Below, one piece after another: positions 35,731-44,329 of a DNA stretch of 64,000 bases. The translations under genes were made by a program, and so were the position numbers. The DNA lies in the NCBI RefSeq assembly GCF_047246645.1, contig NZ_JBFOKR010000004.1, positions 62,001-126,000 of the forward strand, written 5' to 3'. Position 1 is the stretch's first letter; every line of letters starts with the position of its first letter. The stretch is from Ferdinandcohnia sp047246645. GTDB lineage: Bacteria > Bacillota > Bacilli > Bacillales > Bacillaceae_L. The notes beneath the pieces are model-generated. The model saw nothing but the letters and a program-made list of their open reading frames with translations, did no database searches and was not told where the DNA came from.

Positions 35731-36195
35731 ATGATGAATCTATTGTATTCATTTGAGGGACGAGTAAATCCAAGTTGTGATCGAACTCATACATCGCATG
35801 CCTTTTATGTTAAAGAGGCCTACAAAACAATTAAAGTATTCTTTAGTTATTCACCAAAAAAATTAGAAGATGAGGAACTATCGAAAAAGTTGATTCTCGA
35901 GAGCCTTGATAAGTACGGGTATCAAGGAAATTATGACGGAATGGAAAAGTGGAGGGACTTTTTACCTCTACAAAATCACATAACATTGTCATTTGATGAC
36001 CCAAATAAATTTAGAGGGGCAACCCATCGACATGATTCAACCTTGGAGTTAGTAATATCCGAAAAAGAATCATCTCCTGGAATTGTTTCTGACATTAACC
36101 CGCCAGGGCAATGGAAGGTTATGTTAAACATGCATTGTGTCATTTCTGAAAAGGTTGAGTATCAATTAGAGGTGTGGGGGGTGGATGTTAATTGA
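35731..36195 (+). CDS. Small protein homologous to the N-terminal domain of the PHP hydrolase at 1644
   Basis: A 154-aa soluble protein of no named family that I recognise. Near its end, PPGQWKVMLN corresponds to EAGQWAVILG at residues 94-103 of the 1644 product, and the following strand is similar. The next gene encodes the PHP domain alone and overlaps it by 4 bp (TTGA). So this is the separate form of the domain that is fused to PHP in the left operon, perhaps a substrate-binding or oligomerisation partner. Two tandem ATGs (35731, 35734) follow AAGGAGGG, and the second is better spaced. Confidence 0.8.
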   Translation: MMNLLYSFEGRVNPSCDRTHTSHAFYVKEAYKTIKVFFSYSPKKLEDEELSKKLILESLDKYGYQGNYDGMEKWRDFLPLQNHITLSFDDPNKFRGATHRHDSTLELVISEKESSPGIVSDINPPGQWKVMLNMHCVISEKVEYQLEVWGVDVN

Positions 36196-37184
36196 AGAAC
36201 TGGTACCCATTTGAATTACACACACATACTCCGCATAGTGATGGAACGCATACCTTACTTGAAATGGCTCGGAAAGCAAAGGAACTCGGACTTCAAGGGA
36301 TTGCACTAACAGACCATAACACAATGTCAGGATTAGTTGATAGGGAAGCAGTAATGGAAGAGACAGGTGTTTATGTTGCAAGAGGGTTGGAATGGACTAC
36401 TTTTTATGGCCATATGGTGGCACTTGGAATTAAGGATTATGCAGATTGGCGAGATCTCTCCCCAGTCGAAATACATAAAGGAATTGAAAGAATCCATCAG
36501 CAAGGTGGACTTGCTGGGATTGTTCATCCTTACCGAATTGGCAGTCCGATTTGTACAGGGTGCTTCTGGGAATATCAAATAACGGATTGGACTGAAGTAG
36601 ATTACATCGAAGTATGGTCTGAAACCTTTCCATCTATTAAAAAAAGCAATAGGAGAGCCTTCGACCTATGGCTTGATAGATTAAACAAAGGAAATGAAAT
36701 CTCAGGAGTGAGTGGAAGGGACTGGCATCGCTCGAGTAATAATGAACAACCGGTGGCAGCAACGTTTTTACAAATAGATCAAGGGAAAGAAATATCGGAT
36801 GATACGATCTTAGATGCTATAAAAAGCGGGAGAATAAGTGTTTCGATGGGGCCTTTACTCCTTATGGATATAGTTGATAGAGAAGGCAAGTCTTACTCTA
36901 TAGGAGATAGAGTGGCAATAGATACTTTGGAACTACCAAATATCAAAGTAGAAGTAGACTTCGAAGTAAGGAATGGCAGTTGGAAACTGGAAGACCAAAC
37001 CTTACAAGTAATAATAAATAGCAACAAAGGGATGGAAAAGAAACTACAAATTTCAAAAGAGAACCCTAAAGTTGAAACTCCTTTAAACCTAGACGGGGTT
37101 AAGTACTTCTATGCAGAACTACACGGGATATTTGAAGGTGTTAAAACAATGATAGGTTTTACAAATCCTATTTACGTCAGGTAA
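36192..37184 (+). CDS. PHP-domain metallohydrolase, CehA/McbA family (stand-alone)
   Basis: Predicted metal-dependent hydrolase, 330 aa. The PHP motifs begin almost at once: FELHTHTPHSDGTH (HxH ligands), ALTDHNT, GLEWTT, IVHPY and GVSGRDWHR. A C-terminal beta-rich domain ends with GFTNPIYVR, matching the CNPIYFT tail of the 1644 protein. It starts with TTG at 36192 overlapping the stop of the upstream gene, with GGGGGGTGG before it, so translational coupling to the small partner is likely. The substrate is unknown; the neighbours suggest a phosphoester or acyl ester. Confidence 0.88.
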   Translation: MKNWYPFELHTHTPHSDGTHTLLEMARKAKELGLQGIALTDHNTMSGLVDREAVMEETGVYVARGLEWTTFYGHMVALGIKDYADWRDLSPVEIHKGIERIHQQGGLAGIVHPYRIGSPICTGCFWEYQITDWTEVDYIEVWSETFPSIKKSNRRAFDLWLDRLNKGNEISGVSGRDWHRSSNNEQPVAATFLQIDQGKEISDDTILDAIKSGRISVSMGPLLLMDIVDREGKSYSIGDRVAIDTLELPNIKVEVDFEVRNGSWKLEDQTLQVIINSNKGMEKKLQISKENPKVETPLNLDGVKYFYAELHGIFEGVKTMIGFTNPIYVR

Positions 37185-37236
37185 TTCTAAAAGTTTATAG
37201 ATAGAATTATAAAAAATTAAAGGGAGTGAATTACGG

Positions 37237-38223
37237 ATGGCAAAGAAGCTTAATTTATTGGTAATTAGTTTGGTAGTACTTATTTCACTTATTGGTTGTT
37301 CATCGCAAGGAACGGAAGGTGACGGAAAGTCTGGGAAACTTGTAATCTATTCTGCAAATGGGGAAGAAATTACTGATCCGATATTGGCGAAATTTAATGA
37401 GAAGTATCCTGACATCAAGGTTGAAGTTATTAATGCTGGAACAGGAGAACTTCTAGCAAGATTAAAAGCAGAGAAAGAAAACACTGCCGGAGATGTACTC
37501 TGGGGTGGAGAGATTGTTTCCTATGAACTAAACAAAGATTTGTTTGAAGCGTACGAGTCGCCAACAGATAAGGATATGATTGTTAAAGACCCAGATAATA
37601 AATGGCATGCATTTTCTAACCTACCACAGGCAATATTTGTGAATACAGACCTAGTTAAAAACGAAAGTGATTATCCGAAAACATTAAAAGAATTGGCTGA
37701 TCCAAATGGTAAATGGCTAGCTGAGGGGCAAATTGCATTAGCTGACCCTAGTAAATCTGGAACAGGTATAACAATCGTTAAAGGAATAGCAACGTTGTAT
37801 GATTGGGACTTTGTGGGGGAATTTTTAAAAAATTCGAAGGTATTAGATGGATCAACAGCAATGTTTAATGCTGTAAAGGATGGAGAACTCCCAGTTGGTT
37901 TTATCAATGAAGATTTAGGTGCAAAATGGGAGCTTTTAGATTTACCAGTAAAAATGATTTACCCAGAAGATGGAATTACAAACCAAATTGATGCATTAGG
38001 AATCGTTGCTGGTGCAAAAAACCTAGAAAATGCGCAGGCGTTTATTGATTTTATGGGATCAAAGGAAGTTCATGAGATCGTACGAAACGAAGTCTTACGA
38101 AGATCTGCCCGTACCGATGTAGAACCACCAGAGGGCTTTGTAGATTTAAGTAATTATAATTTAATCCAAGCCGATACAATATCAAATGAAGAAATTATTG
38201 AGAAATTTAATGAACTCCGTTAA
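37237..38223 (+). CDS. ABC transporter substrate-binding lipoprotein (AfuA/FbpA-like), second system
   Basis: Extracellular binding protein, 328 aa, with a lipobox ending in LIGC (Cys21). VIYSANGEEITDPILAKF, ARLKAEKENTAGDVLWGGE and DPSKSGTGITIVKGIA place it in the same family as the protein at 26733, but the two are clearly diverged, which suggests different ligands. No iron-type tyrosine pair is obvious. It precedes a fused permease and an ATPase, and a hairpin follows its stop codon. Confidence 0.88.
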   Translation: MAKKLNLLVISLVVLISLIGCSSQGTEGDGKSGKLVIYSANGEEITDPILAKFNEKYPDIKVEVINAGTGELLARLKAEKENTAGDVLWGGEIVSYELNKDLFEAYESPTDKDMIVKDPDNKWHAFSNLPQAIFVNTDLVKNESDYPKTLKELADPNGKWLAEGQIALADPSKSGTGITIVKGIATLYDWDFVGEFLKNSKVLDGSTAMFNAVKDGELPVGFINEDLGAKWELLDLPVKMIYPEDGITNQIDALGIVAGAKNLENAQAFIDFMGSKEVHEIVRNEVLRRSARTDVEPPEGFVDLSNYNLIQADTISNEEIIEKFNELR

Positions 38224-38235
38224 AAAATAGTGTTA

Positions 38236-38269
38236 AAAGCGATTGTTAATGTGAGTTAACAATCGCTTT
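38236..38269 (+). other. Intercistronic stem-loop after the second AfuA-like gene
   Basis: Perfect 14-bp stem (38236-38249 with 38256-38269), six-base loop, no T run. Same position relative to the genes as the hairpins at 22871 and 27802. Confidence 0.8.
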
Positions 38270-38307
38270 ATTCCTATTTAAAATTGTTACATGATAAGGG
38301 TGATTAT

Positions 38308-39993
38308 GTGCGAAACAGTGGGTGGAAGCAACAAATAAACTACAGTGAGCTTAAAAGTCCGTGGATGATATTTTCGTATATTTGTATATTAATCACAATT
38401 TTCGCCATCATTGTTCCACAAATTTATTTAGCAATAGCTGCATTTAAAACCAATGATGGACAATATACGATAAGCAATTTTACATACTTCTTTACGCAAG
38501 AAAGGTACCTTGTAGCATTGTTTAATAGCTTTAAGGTAACCATTTTCTCAACGATTTTTGCAACGATAATAGCAGTTCCATTATCGTATTTTCTTTCAAG
38601 ATATAATTTTAAAAATAGAAATACAATCCTTACCTTTATTACATTAGCAACAGCTTCACCTCCGTTTTTAGGTGCGTATGCGTGGCTTATTCTATTTGGT
38701 AGATATGGGGTAGTTAATAAATTTATAAACCAGCTAACAGGTTGGGAATTGAGCTTTAGTTTATACGGAGAAATAGGTGTTATATGGGTTATTACATGGC
38801 TAATTTTTCCGATTATCTTTTTATTAACATTTGATTCATTTAGCTCTCAGGATAACTCTCATATTGAGGCATCCATGAATCTTGGTGCAAATCGGTTAAA
38901 AACCATATTTAAAATTGAAATACCGCTAGCTACACCAGGAGTTATTACGGGTATGCTAATGGCGGGGTTATCGGCATTTTCTGACTTTGGAACTCCAGCG
39001 GTTATTGGTGGATCTTATCAGGTTCTACCGACGTTAGTATATAAAGAGTTTGTTAGTGAGGTTGGAGAAAATTTATCAATGGCCTCTACAGCGGGTGTTA
39101 TCATGATTGTTATTTCGACCGTTGCTTTAATGGCACAACGATATATTATTGCAAAGAAAAGTTACTCTTCTATCGTCACTAGAAAAATTCATTTAAAGCA
39201 ACCTTCTAAAAAGCTGAAGTATATGATTGGATTTTTCATTTCGGCTGTTCTTTTTATATCCTTCTTACCACATTTCACGCTTTTAGTTATTTCACTCATG
39301 GAATGGAAATGGGGAGTATTGCTTTATAATTTTACAATTCAAAACTATGTTAACCTCTTTAGTGATAGCTTGCGACCTATTGGAATAAGTTTCTTCCTAA
39401 GTTTTGTAGCCATATTTATTTCCGTTATTTTTGGAACAGGTATTGCGTACGTTATCGTTAGGAAACGCTATCCTTTTATCTCGAAGTTCTTAAACTTCAT
39501 GGTAATGGTCCCTTATATAATTCCGGGAACTGTTTTTGCTATCGGTTTGGTCATTATTTTCAATAAGCCACCTGTTATGATTACAGGAACATGGATCATA
39601 CTCGTGTTAGCGTATTTCTTACGAAAACTTTCGTTTACCGTAAAAAGCGCAGAGTCCACCTTATATAAAATTCCTGCTTCCTTAGAGGATGCGGCACTAA
39701 TTAGTGGAGCAACACCTTTTAAAGCTTTTAAGGATATTACATTTAAACTCATGATAGGTGGAGTTGTTTCCGGAGGAACATTAGCATTCTTAATGATCAT
39801 GGCAGAACTTAGCTCAACAATTATCCTCTACAGACCACCATGGGTCACAATGGTTGTTGTAATATTTGAAAATGCACTAACATCCGGATCAAACTTCGGA
39901 GTAGCTGCTGCAATGGGTGTGGTTCTGATGATTTGTATCTATGTTCCGTTATTTATCGTTACAAAATTTTCAAGAGGAACAAGACCATTTTAA
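38308..39993 (+). CDS. Fused two-domain ABC permease (FbpB/AfuB-like), second system
   Basis: About 561 aa with twelve or so spans and two permease halves, each with an EAA-type loop: EASMNLGANRLKTIFKIEIP and EDAALISGATPFKAFKDITF. The GTG at 38308 follows AAGGGTGATTAT at normal spacing; an upstream TTG at 38284 would add eight polar residues. It sits between the binding protein and its ATPase. Confidence 0.92.
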   Translation: MRNSGWKQQINYSELKSPWMIFSYICILITIFAIIVPQIYLAIAAFKTNDGQYTISNFTYFFTQERYLVALFNSFKVTIFSTIFATIIAVPLSYFLSRYNFKNRNTILTFITLATASPPFLGAYAWLILFGRYGVVNKFINQLTGWELSFSLYGEIGVIWVITWLIFPIIFLLTFDSFSSQDNSHIEASMNLGANRLKTIFKIEIPLATPGVITGMLMAGLSAFSDFGTPAVIGGSYQVLPTLVYKEFVSEVGENLSMASTAGVIMIVISTVALMAQRYIIAKKSYSSIVTRKIHLKQPSKKLKYMIGFFISAVLFISFLPHFTLLVISLMEWKWGVLLYNFTIQNYVNLFSDSLRPIGISFFLSFVAIFISVIFGTGIAYVIVRKRYPFISKFLNFMVMVPYIIPGTVFAIGLVIIFNKPPVMITGTWIILVLAYFLRKLSFTVKSAESTLYKIPASLEDAALISGATPFKAFKDITFKLMIGGVVSGGTLAFLMIMAELSSTIILYRPPWVTMVVVIFENALTSGSNFGVAAAMGVVLMICIYVPLFIVTKFSRGTRPF

Positions 39994-40028
39994 TTTATTG
40001 TTCTAGTTAGTCTAGGAGGGAAACAAAG

Positions 40029-41072
40029 ATGTCTAATGAGGTATTAGCGACTGATATTAAAATTTCAAATGTATATAAAGCTTTTGAAAAAGTAGAAGTA
40101 TTAAAAGGAATTGACTTTACGATAAAAAAAGGTGAGTTTTTTACACTTTTAGGACCTTCTGGTTGTGGGAAAACTACATTATTACGTTGTATTGCAGGAT
40201 TTGAAAAAGTGCAAAGTGGATCAATCTTATTTAACGAGAAGAACACAACGAACCAGCAACCTTGGGAAAAAAATGTGGGCTTCGTATTTCAAAACTATGC
40301 TTTATGGCCACATATGACAGTATTTGAAAACATTGCTTATGGATTGAAAATTCAGAAGAAGGATAAAAACTATATTAAGGAAATGGTGGATTGGAGTCTA
40401 AGTCTAGTGGATTTAAAACATGTTGTAGACTCGTATCCGAATCAACTTAGTGGTGGTCAACAGCAACGGGTTGCGATAGCAAGAGCAATGGTGCTAAGAC
40501 CGCAAGTATTATTATTTGATGAGCCATTAAGTAATCTAGATGCAAAGTTACGAATTAAAATGAGGAAAGATATTAAAGATATTCAAAGAAAGCTAGGAAT
40601 TAGCGCAGTATATGTAACTCACGACCAAGAAGAGGCATTAGAAATGTCAGATCGTATCGCAGTTATGAATAATGGAGTGGTTAGCCAAGTTGGGACACCA
40701 AAGGAAATCTATGAAAATCCAAATGATAAGTTCGTTGCTAACTTTGTAGGAAAAAGTAACTTTCTTTATGGGGAGATAAAGGATAATAAGTTTTTTATCG
40801 ATGGAAACAAGTTTCTACCATTACAGAATATGAAGAGTGAAGATACAACTAAAACCTGCATTAGTTTTAGACCTGAGAATATAATAGTAGACTCAATAAG
40901 CGAACACGCCTTGGATGTAGAAGTTACTGATTCAAGTTACCGTGGAAACTATGTACAAATTGAAGTAAAGATAAATGAAAATACCAGCTTTACTCTTGAA
41001 ACGAAGAAAGAGTATAAGGTAGGGGACAGAATAAAGATTGAAATAGGAAAGTATATCCTTTTTGAAGAATAA
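40029..41072 (+). CDS. ABC transporter ATP-binding protein, second AfuABC-type system
   Basis: 347-aa ATPase with Walker A GPSGCGKTT, signature LSGGQQQRVAIARAM, Walker B VLLFDEPLSNLD and VTHDQEEA. The C-terminal regulatory domain is shorter than in the ATPase at 29561. It starts after TAGGAGGG. Last gene of the operon that begins with MgtC at 33134. I see no clear terminator after it in 41073-41281, so some read-through into the ROK kinase gene is possible. Confidence 0.94.
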   Translation: MSNEVLATDIKISNVYKAFEKVEVLKGIDFTIKKGEFFTLLGPSGCGKTTLLRCIAGFEKVQSGSILFNEKNTTNQQPWEKNVGFVFQNYALWPHMTVFENIAYGLKIQKKDKNYIKEMVDWSLSLVDLKHVVDSYPNQLSGGQQQRVAIARAMVLRPQVLLFDEPLSNLDAKLRIKMRKDIKDIQRKLGISAVYVTHDQEEALEMSDRIAVMNNGVVSQVGTPKEIYENPNDKFVANFVGKSNFLYGEIKDNKFFIDGNKFLPLQNMKSEDTTKTCISFRPENIIVDSISEHALDVEVTDSSYRGNYVQIEVKINENTSFTLETKKEYKVGDRIKIEIGKYILFEE

Positions 41073-41281
41073 CATTAGTAATACTAAATATGATGGAACT
41101 ATAGAGATACGCAGATAGAGAATTCAATAGAAATGGCATAAATGAATAAATTAGAGCAATAGAAAAAAACACTAGCGTTTTCAGACGTCATGGATACAGT
41201 TATTTAATACTGGTGAAAAAGTATCGGATAATAAGTTGGTATTTTAACCATGGTGCTGAAAATGCTACTTTTTTAAGTAGG

Positions 41282-41306
41282 TTAGTTCACATCAAGAACA
41301 AACTAA
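41282..41306 (+). promoter_or_regulatory. Second ROK/XylR-type operator
   Basis: A 25-bp element with outer arms TTAGTT and AACTAA. The right arm AACAAACTAA is identical to that of the operator at 32971, the left inner part is degenerate. It lies 44 bp before the ROK kinase gene. A weak cre-like sequence (41170-41183, minus strand) is upstream. The 41073-41349 gap holds no gene. Confidence 0.7.
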
Positions 41307-41349
41307 AAAATAGACTGTAACAATATAAAAAGAAATTGAGGCGTTTAGA

Positions 41350-42294
41350 ATGGTCATTTCTAATTCTAGAGAATCGGAAAAGAAATATTTTATGGGTGTA
41401 GATGTTGGTGGAACAAAGATATTGATTTGCATAACAGATATAGTAGGGAACATTGTTTATAGAAGAAAAATATCTACTACTAATAATATCATTATTATTA
41501 AAAATTCAATTCTTACCTGTTTAGAGGAAGCAGATATTTCCATTTACCAATTGCAATTTATTAGTTTTGGAATTCCGGGTACAACAGACAGTAATAGTGG
41601 AGTTATTCTTGATGCGCCTTCATTAGGGTGGATAAACTTCCCGTTTAAGAAAGAACTAATGTTACACATTCCTATTCCTGTTTATGTGAACAATGATGTA
41701 AACTGTGCAGCATTAGGAGAAAAATGGCTTGGAGCAGCAAAGAATATGCGTAATTTCGTTTTTATTGCAATTGGCACAGGTGTGGGAGGCGCAATTGTAG
41801 CTAATGATTCCCTTATTCAAGGTGAACATTTTATGGCAGGAGAAGTTGCATACTTTATTCTCGAAGAAGATTTTGAAAACAGTGCGAAAAACACTATTGG
41901 TCAATTTGGCCTTTTTGAGCAAAAGACATCTGGTACATTTTTAGCAAAGCACGGAGTAAACCCCAAACAATTATTCTCGTTATACAAACAGGGAGATCAG
42001 GAAGCAGTTGAAATAATAAATGAATTCCTTCGTTACCTATCTATTGGACTTTCAAATGTTGTTAGTCTTTTGAACCCAGAGAAAATTATCCTTGGAGGAG
42101 GAGTTTCTCAATCCCTAAGAGAGCTCATCCCCCTCATTGAAGAGAAAATTGCTAACTATACTCCAATCCCTGTTGCGATAGAACAATCAAAGCTGGGAGA
42201 AATAGCGGGTGCAATTGGTGCAATTGCATTTGGTCTAGAAAATAAAGTACTTTGCGAGGAGGAGGGTAAATATGGAGAAGAAAGTATTACATGA
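41350..42294 (+). CDS. ROK-family sugar kinase lacking the zinc motif
   Basis: Predicted sugar kinase, 314 aa. The ATP loop GVDVGGTKILI (16-26) and catalytic Asp116 (YVNNDVNCA) are intact. The usual ROK zinc site CxCGxxGCxE is absent; the corresponding segment reads GQFGLFEQKTSG. Apart from that its sequence is closer to the ROK regulator at 31712 than to the kinase at 11395, as if it were the regulator without its DNA-binding part but with a live active site. It overlaps the next gene (nagB-like) by 23 bp. Confidence 0.9.
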   Translation: MVISNSRESEKKYFMGVDVGGTKILICITDIVGNIVYRRKISTTNNIIIIKNSILTCLEEADISIYQLQFISFGIPGTTDSNSGVILDAPSLGWINFPFKKELMLHIPIPVYVNNDVNCAALGEKWLGAAKNMRNFVFIAIGTGVGGAIVANDSLIQGEHFMAGEVAYFILEEDFENSAKNTIGQFGLFEQKTSGTFLAKHGVNPKQLFSLYKQGDQEAVEIINEFLRYLSIGLSNVVSLLNPEKIILGGGVSQSLRELIPLIEEKIANYTPIPVAIEQSKLGEIAGAIGAIAFGLENKVLCEEEGKYGEESIT

Positions 42295-42997
42295 TTATGA
42301 ACAATTATCAAGAGTAACAGCAGACTGTATTATTGACTTTGTTAATGATAAACCTACAAGTTTTCTATGCTTTGCGGGAGGTACTACACCTTTACGTACA
42401 TATGAATTGTTAGTGGAAGCACATAATGATGAAAAAGTGAGTTTTAAAGATTGCAAGTTCGTAAGTTTGGATGAGTGGGTTGGGTTAGGGAAAAATATAA
42501 AAGGAAGTTGCCATCATACACTTTACAATAAAGTTTTTAAACCCCTCTCAATAGCTGAAGAAAAGATATGTTATTTTAATGGCCTGGCATCAAATCTGGA
42601 AAATGAATGTCACCGAGTAGATGACTTTATTTTTAAAAATGGCCCAATCGATTTAATGCTCTTAGGAATTGGGATGAACGGGCATATTGGATTTAATGAG
42701 CCTGGAGTAAACCCTGCTCTTTATTCTCATGTAATTGAATTAGACCAGGTGACAAAACAAGTATCTGGTAAATATTTTGATGAAAAAATAGATGCCCCAT
42801 TAGGAATAACTCTGGGCATGAAGCATATTATGGAAGCCAACAAGGCTATTTTAATAGCAAATGGTGAGAAAAAGGCAGATATAGTGAAGGCAGGACTAGA
42901 AGGAGAGATAACAACTGATATTCCCGCAAGTTGGTTACAAAATCACCGGAACATAAGCCTATTTTTAGATAAAGGGGCTGCAAGTAAGCTAAAGTAA
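42272..42997 (+). CDS. nagB: Glucosamine-6-phosphate deaminase-like isomerase, copy 2
   Basis: NagB/SugarP-isomerase superfamily protein, 241 aa. Motifs CFAGGTTPLRTYELL, FVSLDEWVGLG and GIGMNGHIGFNEPG are conserved. It overlaps the ROK kinase by 23 bp with GAGGAGG before its ATG, so translation is coupled. It is diverged from copy 1 (10676), for example VSLDEW against YNLDEY, and could deaminate a different amino-sugar phosphate. Activity on glucosamine 6-phosphate is the default reading. Confidence 0.85.
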   Translation: MEKKVLHDYEQLSRVTADCIIDFVNDKPTSFLCFAGGTTPLRTYELLVEAHNDEKVSFKDCKFVSLDEWVGLGKNIKGSCHHTLYNKVFKPLSIAEEKICYFNGLASNLENECHRVDDFIFKNGPIDLMLLGIGMNGHIGFNEPGVNPALYSHVIELDQVTKQVSGKYFDEKIDAPLGITLGMKHIMEANKAILIANGEKKADIVKAGLEGEITTDIPASWLQNHRNISLFLDKGAASKLK

Positions 42998-43016
42998 ATT
43001 ATATACGAGAATCCGG

Positions 43017-43057
43017 GGAACGGTTCTCCAAGTCACTCAAAACCACAGAACCGTTCC
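43017..43057 (+). repeat. Inverted repeat after the second nagB gene
   Basis: Perfect 11-bp arms (43017-43027 with 43047-43057) and a 19-base loop. There is no T run, so it is a weak terminator at best. It marks the boundary between the ROK/nagB pair and the iol operon. Confidence 0.6.
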
Positions 43058-43141
43058 TATTGAACATTATAAAATGGTGCTAAGCATGTTAGAAAAGGAA
43101 GTGATATTATCTATAATAATATGAATCTTCTAAATTTACTC

Positions 43142-43197
43142 TTGCGGTCATACAGTTTCATATTTATAATAAAAATAAGGTTGGTTAAGCGCTTACC
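43142..43197 (+). promoter_or_regulatory. iol operon promoter and LacI-type operator
   Basis: TTGCGG (43142-43147), 17-bp spacer, TATAAT (43165-43170). The operator GGTTAAGCGCTTACC (43183-43197) follows at about +6 to +20. The same core occurs at 44299. The LacI-family protein encoded at the end of the operon (51582) is the probable ligand-sensing repressor. Confidence 0.82.
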
Positions 43198-43235
43198 TTA
43201 ACTTTTGAAGTGAACTCATAAAAGGTGGTTTTGTG

Positions 43236-44261
43236 ATGGGAATAGTTAATGTTGGAATTATAGGTGCTGGTCGAATTGGTCAAATACATGCGGGGAATAT
43301 ACTGCAGTCAGAATCGGTAAAATTGAAAGCGATTTCCGATGTGTATCTAGATCATATCAGAGGAACAAAGCTTGAAACGTCAGTAGATTATGTAACAAAT
43401 GATTACCAAGAAGTCCTTGCAGACCCAGAAATAGACGCTGTCTTTATTTGTTCGAGTACAGATACACATGTTGACATCATTGTAGAAGCAGCAAAAGCTG
43501 GAAAACATATTTTCTGTGAAAAGCCGATAAGCTTTAATTTCCAAGAAACACAGCGTGCAATTGAAGCAGCACAGGAAGCAGGTGTGTATTTCCAAGTTGG
43601 GTTTAATCGTAGATTTGATAAGCATTTCCGTAAGGCATTTGAGGAAGTACGCAGTGGAACGGTAGGTAAACCACATGTTATTAAGATTACATCTCGTGAC
43701 CCTGAGGCTCCACCGGAAGCGTATGTTCAACGGTCAGGTGGAATGTTTATTGATATGACCATCCATGATTTTGATATGATTCGTTATCTCTCTGGACAAA
43801 ATGTAAAAGAGATTTATGTAAATGCGGCAAATCTAGTGGATCCGATGTTCGCTAGACACGATGATGTAGATACAGCAATTATCACAGTTACATTTGAGGA
43901 TGGGTCCTTAGGTGTAATTGATAATAGCCGTAAAGCTGCGTATGGCTATGACCAACGTATTGAGGTATTTGGTGACAAGGGCGTTGTTACCGTTGCGAAT
44001 GAAAAACCAACGAATGTTGAAATTAGTACTAACCAAGCGGTAACAAGCGATAAGCCAAAATACTTCTTCCTTGAAAGATACCAAGAAGCATATGTAGCAG
44101 AACTCAATGCATTTATTGAATCGATAGCTGAGAAAAAGCCTGTCCTTTGTAGTGGAGACGATGGATTACAAGCTGAGTTATTAGCATATGCAGCGAAGCT
44201 TTCTGTAAAAGAAAAACGCCCTGTTGCTCTTAAAGAAATAGGACTTAATGTAGTTAAATAG
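43236..44261 (+). CDS. iolG: Inositol 2-dehydrogenase
   Basis: Oxidises myo-inositol to scyllo-inosose with NAD+, the first step of inositol catabolism. It is 341 aa. The Rossmann motif GAGRIGQIHAGNI, the catalytic Lys in CEKPISF and the DMTIHDFDM segment with the active-site Asp/His are as in IolG of Bacillus. ATG at 43236 is spaced better from AAGGTGG than the GTG at 43233. First gene of the operon, which differs in order from the B. subtilis iolABCDEFGHIJ arrangement by starting with iolG. Confidence 0.94.
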   Translation: MGIVNVGIIGAGRIGQIHAGNILQSESVKLKAISDVYLDHIRGTKLETSVDYVTNDYQEVLADPEIDAVFICSSTDTHVDIIVEAAKAGKHIFCEKPISFNFQETQRAIEAAQEAGVYFQVGFNRRFDKHFRKAFEEVRSGTVGKPHVIKITSRDPEAPPEAYVQRSGGMFIDMTIHDFDMIRYLSGQNVKEIYVNAANLVDPMFARHDDVDTAIITVTFEDGSLGVIDNSRKAAYGYDQRIEVFGDKGVVTVANEKPTNVEISTNQAVTSDKPKYFFLERYQEAYVAELNAFIESIAEKKPVLCSGDDGLQAELLAYAAKLSVKEKRPVALKEIGLNVVK

Positions 44262-44298
44262 ATTGAAGCTTGGGAATGGGTATCTAGTAGCTTTTTTA

Positions 44299-44312
44299 GT
44301 TAAGCGCTTAAC
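44299..44312. promoter_or_regulatory. Second iol LacI-type operator between iolG and iolB
   Basis: Perfect 14-bp palindrome GTTAAGCGCTTAAC, 18 bp before the iolB start. It may cooperate with the operator at 43183, or act as a roadblock inside the operon. Confidence 0.75.
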
Positions 44313-44329
44313 CTAAAAGGAGGAATAAA

